Assembly (NCBI GenBank): GCA_001724855.1
Contig: MEED01000027.1
Location: forward strand, 62,001 to 126,000
Reading direction: 5' to 3'
From: Lautropia sp. SCN 69-89
GTDB lineage: Bacteria > Pseudomonadota > Gammaproteobacteria > Burkholderiales > Burkholderiaceae_E
DNA length: 64,000 bases
Below the pieces are notes generated by a model. That model saw only the letters and a program-made list of their open reading frames with translations, did not search any database and had not been told where the DNA came from. This document shows, in pieces, positions 59,072 to 64,000 of the stretch; position 1 is the stretch's first letter; each line of letters opens with the position of its first letter. A program made the position numbers and the translations under genes.

Positions 59072-61388
59072 GCGTCCCTGCTGAAGTCTGTGAATCCGTG
59101 GCGATCAGGCGAGGATTGTCCCCGCTTTTCGCCAGTTTGGTAAATAGCACCGAAATCTGCGCGCCGGCGGGCTTGCCCGAGGCGTCGGCCCAGTTGGCCA
59201 CGTCGATGCGCGCGCCGTGCTCGTCGACGATCTTCTTCACGATCGCCAGGCCCAGCCCGGTGCCGCGCGGCTTGTTCGTCACGTAGGGCTCGAAGGCGCG
59301 CGCGAGCACCGACGGCGCGAAGCCGCCGCCATTGTCGCGCACCAGCACGCGCACCGCGCCCGCGCCGTCGGGCAGTGCCAGCGACTCGGTCAGCACTTCG
59401 ATCTCGGGGTGCTCGACCTTCTCGGTGGCCTCGACCGCGTTCTTCACCAGGTTGTGGATCAGCTGGCGCAGCTGCGTGCGATCGCCCATCACCGCCGGCA
59501 GGCCCGGCTCGAGCAGCGCGCGGATCGCGAAGCGCCCGCCGGCGGCGGCATACAGGCGCAGCACGTCGTCGGCGAGCGCATTGAGGTCGAGCGGCGCGAG
59601 CTGTGCGGCCGGCAGCCGCGCGTAGTCGCGGAACTCGTCGACCATCAGCTTGAGCGCCGAGACCTGGTTGACGATGGTCTGCGAATTCTTCGCCAGCAGT
59701 TCGGCGTCGGCCGTCGGCAGCTTGTCGGCGAGCTTGCGCTGCATCCGCTCGGCCGCCAGCTGGATCGGCGTGAGCGGGTTCTTGATCTCGTGCGCGAGGC
59801 GCCGCGCGACTTCGGCCCATGCCACCGCGCGCTGCGCCGAGATCACCTCGGTGATGTCGTCGAAGACGATCACGTAGCCCACGCGCCGCTCGGGAAGGAT
59901 CGAGCCGCGCGCGAGGATCGTCTGCTCGGCGCCCGAGCCGGGGGCGCCGGCCGGTGCGCGTCCGGCTTCGGACTCCGGCCCGGCGCCTGCCTCGCCGGCC
60001 GCCGCCGGACGCGGCAGCACGAACTGGCGCTGCCAGCTGGCCGCGCCGGCGGCCGCCTGTTCGTTGAACGCGGTGCGGATCTGCGCGGCCACCGGTTCCA
60101 GCCGCGGCACGTCGGCAATCGGCTTGTCGAGGTGCTCGATCAGCGACAGCCCGAGGATGCGCTCGGCGCCGGCGTTGGCCAGCGTCAGCCGGAAGTCGGA
60201 ATCGAGCACGAGCACGCCGGCGGTGAGGTTGGCCAGCACGCTTTCGAGCCGCGCGTTGACGCGCTCGAGCTCACGCTGGTTGCGCTCGACCTGCATCCGC
60301 GCGTCTTCGAGCTGGCGCGTCATCACGTTGAACGACTGGGTGAGCAGGCCGAGCTCGTCACGGCCCGAGTAGTCCTTCACCGGACGGTAGTCGCCCTCGG
60401 CCACCGCGCGCGTGCCGGCCGCCAGCATCGACAGCGGGCCGGTGAGCCAGCCCGACAGCAGGAACGAGGCGGCCACCGCCGAGAACACGGTGAGCAGGAA
60501 GATCAGCGTGAGCGTGATGCTGAAGATGCGCTTGAGCCCGCTGCGCGACAGCGACAGCTGCTGGAAGTCGCGCCGGCCGCGCTCGACCGCCTCGGCGTTC
60601 TCGGTCATCGCCGACGGCACGGCCTGCGTGAGCTGCAGGTAGCGGTTGTCGTCGGCGCGCTGCGCGCTGGCGCTGATCGTGACGATGACGCGCAGCTTCA
60701 GTGCGTTGGCCTCGCCTTCCACCGGCTCGACGGCCGCGTACTGCCGCGTGATGCGCGCCTGGCGCAGCGCGGTGGACGATGGCAGGTCGGGCACGAGCAT
60801 GCCGTAGCGGCTGCCGCTGGTGGTGATGATGCGCCCGGTGCCCGAGGCGATCAGCGCGTCCTGCGCGCCGACCTGGTCGCGAAGCCGGTTCAACGCCGAG
60901 GGCCACTCGTAGTCCGGCGTGTCGGCGAGTTCGCCGGCCACGCCGCGCGCCTTCTGCGTGAGATCGACCAGCAGCGAATCGAGCGCGGTGCGCCCGAGGT
61001 TGAGCCCGGAGTCGAGCGCGCGTTCCACCGGCACCGCGAACCACGACTCGATCGAGCGGCCGATGAACTGCACCGAGACGAGGTAGATCAGCGCCACCGG
61101 AATCACGGTCATCAGCGTGAACGACAGCGCCATGCGCGCCATCAGCCGCGTGCCGAACAGCCCGCGCCGGTAGCGCAGCACCAGCCGGCGCAGCAGCTCG
61201 AGCACCAGCACGAACAGCGCCACCGCCAGGCCGACGGTGAGCCATAGCAGCATCGGGTACTGGCTCTCGAACAGCTGCGTGTTGGCGCTCGCCACCGCCA
61301 GCAGCAGCAGCAGGATCACCGCCAGCACGACCGACCCGATCAGCGCGAAGCGCAGCAGGTCGCCGGCGTGAACGTAAAACGCGTCCAT
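59046..61388 (-). CDS. ntrY: NtrY-like sensor histidine kinase
   Basis: 780 residues. Three N-terminal membrane segments (about 12-105), an extracytoplasmic region to ~290, a fourth segment (~295-315), HAMP (~317-370), a PAS domain (~385-500, with an Ala/Gly-rich insert), then HisKA with His near residue 530 (HEIKNPLTP) and HATPase (DNGGGFAPSVL, GTGLGLAIVKK). Pairs with the NtrX-like regulator; it senses an unknown envelope or redox/nitrogen signal. Overlaps both neighbours (49 bp with DUF4390, 26 bp with the regulator). Confidence 0.92.
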   Translation of the reverse strand: MDAFYVHAGDLLRFALIGSVVLAVILLLLLAVASANTQLFESQYPMLLWLTVGLAVALFVLVLELLRRLVLRYRRGLFGTRLMARMALSFTLMTVIPVALIYLVSVQFIGRSIESWFAVPVERALDSGLNLGRTALDSLLVDLTQKARGVAGELADTPDYEWPSALNRLRDQVGAQDALIASGTGRIITTSGSRYGMLVPDLPSSTALRQARITRQYAAVEPVEGEANALKLRVIVTISASAQRADDNRYLQLTQAVPSAMTENAEAVERGRRDFQQLSLSRSGLKRIFSITLTLIFLLTVFSAVAASFLLSGWLTGPLSMLAAGTRAVAEGDYRPVKDYSGRDELGLLTQSFNVMTRQLEDARMQVERNQRELERVNARLESVLANLTAGVLVLDSDFRLTLANAGAERILGLSLIEHLDKPIADVPRLEPVAAQIRTAFNEQAAAGAASWQRQFVLPRPAAAGEAGAGPESEAGRAPAGAPGSGAEQTILARGSILPERRVGYVIVFDDITEVISAQRAVAWAEVARRLAHEIKNPLTPIQLAAERMQRKLADKLPTADAELLAKNSQTIVNQVSALKLMVDEFRDYARLPAAQLAPLDLNALADDVLRLYAAAGGRFAIRALLEPGLPAVMGDRTQLRQLIHNLVKNAVEATEKVEHPEIEVLTESLALPDGAGAVRVLVRDNGGGFAPSVLARAFEPYVTNKPRGTGLGLAIVKKIVDEHGARIDVANWADASGKPAGAQISVLFTKLAKSGDNPRLIATDSQTSAGTHGGNPRSG

Positions 61389-61927
61389 TCAGACTGCGGG
61401 TTCCAGTCGCGATTGGTGATCGCGTTGACCTGGAACGGCTTGGGCAACTGCGAGGTGTCGAGCCGCAAGCGTACCCGAGCTTCGTACTCGGTTCCGGGAC
61501 TGAGGCGCGAGGCGTCGACCACGCGCCAGTTGCGGATGGCGGCCATCGTGCGGGTGGCCTCGTCCAGCGAATCGAACGTCTGCGTCAGCCCGTCGAAGCC
61601 GAGCCGGAACTGGCGCGTCAGCGCGTGATACGCGAGCCGGTAGACGATCGAGCGCTCGGCCACGCGTTCGTCGGTCCACCACCAGCGCGGGCGAATCAGC
61701 TCGAACTCGAGCACGAAGTACAGCGGCACGCCGCGCCGCACGGCGTCTTCGAGCGATCGGGTGAGCGGCACATCGAACTCGGCCGACAGCATCCAGCTGT
61801 CGCCGCCGGCATCGAGTTCGAGCCGGGGCTGCGCGGACGATTCAGCCGGCCCGGCGGCCCTCGCTGCCGGCATCTGCCCCCACAGCGTGGCCGCCAGCGC
61901 CAGCGCCAGGGCGAAGCGGGCGATCAA
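61340..61927 (-). CDS. DUF4390 domain-containing secreted protein
   Basis: 195 residues with a Sec signal (FALALALAATLWGQMPAARA). LSAEFDVPLTRSLEDAVRRGVPLYFVLEFEL and WWWTDERVAERS are DUF4390 landmarks. Function unknown; always seen between rsmB and ntrY in this lineage. Start overlaps rsmB's stop by 4 bp; its 3' end overlaps ntrY by 49 bp. Confidence 0.92.
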   Translation of the reverse strand: MIARFALALALAATLWGQMPAARAAGPAESSAQPRLELDAGGDSWMLSAEFDVPLTRSLEDAVRRGVPLYFVLEFELIRPRWWWTDERVAERSIVYRLAYHALTRQFRLGFDGLTQTFDSLDEATRTMAAIRNWRVVDASRLSPGTEYEARVRLRLDTSQLPKPFQVNAITNRDWNPQSEWTRFTFTPATCCASR

Positions 61928-63399
61928 GGGCGTCTTTCCAGCAGCGCGTAGAAGAATCCGTCGTGGTTGCGTGTGGCCGTCGCGACCGGCAGCAATTGCG
62001 AGACCGGCTCGGCGGCGCCCGCATCGAAGCGCCAGGACAATTCCAGCCGCCTTGCATCGCGCCGTGAAGCGAGAAAGTGATCGACCACTGACTCGCCCTC
62101 TGCCCGAAACACCGAGCAGGTGGCAAAAAGCAATTTACCACCCGGTCGGAGCAGGGGCCAAAGTGCCGCGAGGATTTCCGACTGCTGCGCGGAAAGTGTC
62201 GCGGGATCGCTACGGCGGCGCAGCCAGCGGATGTCGGGGTGGCGGCGAACGATGCCCGAGGCGGTGCAGGGCGCGTCGACGAGGATGCGGTCGAACGGTT
62301 CGCCGTCCCACCAGTCGGCCGGGCGGCGCGCGTCGCCGGCGAGAACCCGGGGCGGCTGGACGGTGCGATCGGGGCGGTCGAGGGCGGGCTGGTCGGGTCC
62401 GGGGCGGTCGAACCCGAGCCGGGCGAGATTCTCGCGCACCAGGCGCAGGCGCGGCTCGCCGACATCGAGCGCGGTGACGCTGCAGTCGGCCAGTTCGAGC
62501 AGGTGGGTGGTCTTGCCGCCCGGCGCGGCGCAGGCGTCGAGCACCCGTTCGCCGGGCCGCGGATCGAGCAGCGGCGCGGCCAGTTGTGCGCCGGCGTCCT
62601 GCACGGTGACAAGACCCGCGGCCCAGCCGGGCAGCGCCTCGACCGGGCAGGGTTCGTCGAGCAGCACCGCCTGCGGGCCGATACGGCGCGCGCCATGCCC
62701 GGCGGCAGCCAGCTGCGCGAGGTAGTCGTCGACGCCCGCGCGGCGCCGGTTCACCCGCAGCGTCATCGGCGGCGGGGCGTTGCCCGCTTCGAGGATCGCG
62801 CGCCAGGCCTGCGGCTGCTCGGCGCGCAGCTGCGCGATCCACCAGTGCGGGAAGTTCCAGTGCGCCTCGTCCTTGCGACGCGCGGCGGCGAGCAGCGGCT
62901 CGCGCTCGCGCAGGAAGCGGCGCAGCGTGGCGTTCAGAAAGCCGGCCACCGCGGCGCCGCCCGGCATGAGCCGCGCGGCCGCGACCGCCTGGTCGACGAT
63001 CACTGCCTCGGCGCGCAGCGGCTCGAGCAACTGCGCCAGCGCCACCCACTGCAGCGCGGCCAGCGGCGGCGGCGGCGGCCGGCTGACGAGCAGCCGCGCG
63101 AGTTCGCGCGCCAGGCCGAGCCGGCGGCAGGTGTCGTAGGCGATGTCGCGGATCGCGGCGCGCGAGGCCGGGTCGAGCGGCTCGGTGGAGGCGTCGGCGG
63201 CATGGCGGCCCGAAGCTTCGGCGGAGGCACCACCGGCGCGGCGCCCGGAGGATGCGGCGGTGGCTTTGCCTGCGCCGCCGCCGCAGCCGCCCGCGATCGC
63301 GGCCTCGATCGCCGGCTGCAGCGAGCGTCCGGCTGCAAGGGCGGCGATCGCCTGCGCGGCGCAGGCGATCTCGACGGACAGCGGCGCGCGTGCGCCCAA
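61924..63399 (-). CDS. rsmB: 16S rRNA (cytosine(967)-C(5))-methyltransferase RsmB
   Basis: 491 residues from TTG 63399. N-terminal NusB-like domain (about 1-190, with a Gly/Ser-rich insert of ~35 residues near 35-65). SAM-dependent methyltransferase domain with DACAAPGGKTTHLLEL and the two catalytic Cys motifs VDAPCTASG and LFATCSVF. Methylates C967 of 16S rRNA. 5 bp after htpX; 4-bp overlap with DUF4390. Confidence 0.94.
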   Translation of the reverse strand: MGARAPLSVEIACAAQAIAALAAGRSLQPAIEAAIAGGCGGGAGKATAASSGRRAGGASAEASGRHAADASTEPLDPASRAAIRDIAYDTCRRLGLARELARLLVSRPPPPPLAALQWVALAQLLEPLRAEAVIVDQAVAAARLMPGGAAVAGFLNATLRRFLREREPLLAAARRKDEAHWNFPHWWIAQLRAEQPQAWRAILEAGNAPPPMTLRVNRRRAGVDDYLAQLAAAGHGARRIGPQAVLLDEPCPVEALPGWAAGLVTVQDAGAQLAAPLLDPRPGERVLDACAAPGGKTTHLLELADCSVTALDVGEPRLRLVRENLARLGFDRPGPDQPALDRPDRTVQPPRVLAGDARRPADWWDGEPFDRILVDAPCTASGIVRRHPDIRWLRRRSDPATLSAQQSEILAALWPLLRPGGKLLFATCSVFRAEGESVVDHFLASRRDARRLELSWRFDAGAAEPVSQLLPVATATRNHDGFFYALLERRP

Positions 63400-63403
63400 G
63401 ACC

Positions 63404-64000
63404 TCAGCCGCGGGCGCCGGCCATCGCCAGCAGCCGCTGCACGCGCTCCTCGGTGGACGGGTGCGTGGAGAACAGCCCGCGCAGCCCGCCGCCGGACAGC
63501 GGGTTCATGATCATCATCTGCGCGGTCTCGGGGTGCCGCTCGGTGGTCTCGAGCGGAATGCCCTGCGCATAGCGGTGGATCTTGTCGAGCGCCGAGGCGA
63601 GGGCGCGCGGATCGCCGGAGATCTCGGCGCCGCCGCGGTCGGCCTCGAACTCGCGAGCCCGGGAGATCGCCATCTGGATCAGCATCGCGGCCAGCGGCGC
63701 GAGCAGCGCGACCGCGATGGTCGCGACCGGGTTGGCCGGGCGGCCGTTCTCGTCGCGGCCGCCGAAGAACATCGCGAAGTTGGCCAGCGCCGAGATCGCG
63801 CCGGCCATCGTGGCCGAGATCGTCGAGATCAGGATGTCGCGGTGCTTCACGTGCGTGAGCTCGTGCGCCATCACGCCGCGCAGCTCGCGCTCGCTCAACA
63901 CGCGCAGGATGCCGGTGGTGGCGGCCACCGCCGCGTGCTCGGGGTTGCGGCCGGTGGCGAAGGCATTGGGAGCGTCTTCCTCGATCAGGTAGACGCGCGG
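63404..64000 (-). CDS. htpX: HtpX-type membrane zinc metalloprotease (C-terminal part)
   Basis: Visible 198 residues; N-terminus lies off the right edge. Zinc site HELTH (first two His and Glu) near residue 42 of the fragment, third ligand Glu in REFEADRGG. Two membrane segments ([38 protein letters not shown]). M48 protease that degrades damaged inner-membrane proteins. First visible gene in the htpX-rsmB-DUF4390-ntrYX-trkA line. Confidence 0.94.
   Translation of the reverse strand, partial: PRVYLIEEDAPNAFATGRNPEHAAVAATTGILRVLSERELRGVMAHELTHVKHRDILISTISATMAGAISALANFAMFFGGRDENGRPANPVATIAVALLAPLAAMLIQMAISRAREFEADRGGAEISGDPRALASALDKIHRYAQGIPLETTERHPETAQMMIMNPLSGGGLRGLFSTHPSTEERVQRLLAMAGARG

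Overview
The window reads as chromosome of a very GC-rich betaproteobacterium, most likely in the order Burkholderiales; I do not name a genus. The evidence is lineage-typical gene content and order. Examples are ubiK and comM beside a TorF-type porin, the htpX-rsmB-DUF4390-ntrY-ntrX-like-trkA block, DUF1840 and DUF3567 proteins, and an aerobic benzoyl-CoA (box) pathway. Coding density is very high, and many start/stop codons overlap by 4 bp. I see no rRNA, tRNA, CRISPR array, insertion sequence, integrase or phage gene.

Layout. 1-8 kb: start of a TorF-family porin, ubiK, an MBL-fold enzyme with its TetR regulator, comM, an alpha-methylacyl-CoA racemase, a GNAT enzyme, an MFS carrier and small lipoprotein/DUF genes. 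8.6-17.1 kb: a seven-gene operon on the + strand (SorC regulator, glpD, a UgpC/B/A/E-like ABC importer, an EEP-fold phosphoesterase and a HAD phosphatase) that looks like uptake and breakdown of a glycerol-phosphate-type compound. 17-20.6 kb: hisC, a hydrolase lipoprotein and an MFS carrier. 20.6-26.7 kb: boxC-boxB-boxA on the minus strand, divergent from boxD, with TGCA repeats between them. 26.8-29.5 kb: an RHH/PIN toxin-antitoxin pair chained by overlaps to dodecin and a secreted protein, then a baeRF3-type protein. 29.6-32.8 kb: a heavy-metal P-type ATPase with an HMA metallochaperone and a Crp/Fnr regulator. 32.8-36.5 kb: the bkdA1-bkdA2-bkdB branched-chain keto-acid dehydrogenase operon. 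36.7-40.4 kb: full-length metH.

40.6-49.6 kb: VanZ, EcsC, NlpC/P60, diacylglycerol kinase, MFS and EamA carriers, a second RHH/PIN pair, an enol-lactonase-like hydrolase, mqsRA, rhodanese, DUF3567 and a CobW-type GTPase. 49.6-59.1 kb: trkH and trkA, separated by a TRAP transporter (dctP, dctQ, dctM), an amidase and a small unknown gene. 58.3-64 kb: an NtrX-like regulator lacking its AAA+ domain, NtrY, DUF4390, rsmB and the C-terminal part of htpX.

Physiologically this is an aerobic degrader of aromatic and branched-chain acids with several organic-solute importers. The clearest regulatory sites are a 19-bp palindrome before the tetR-MBL pair, a 14-bp palindrome at sorC, the TGCA repeats in the box divergent promoter, and a TAACC-N5-GGTTA palindrome at mqsRA. 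I found nothing that is clearly a wholly undescribed system. The best candidates for new biology are the glpD-ABC-EEP-HAD operon, the PIN/dodecin overlap chain, the CPG-motif metal ATPase with its 24-bp in-frame repeats, and the AAA-less NtrX.
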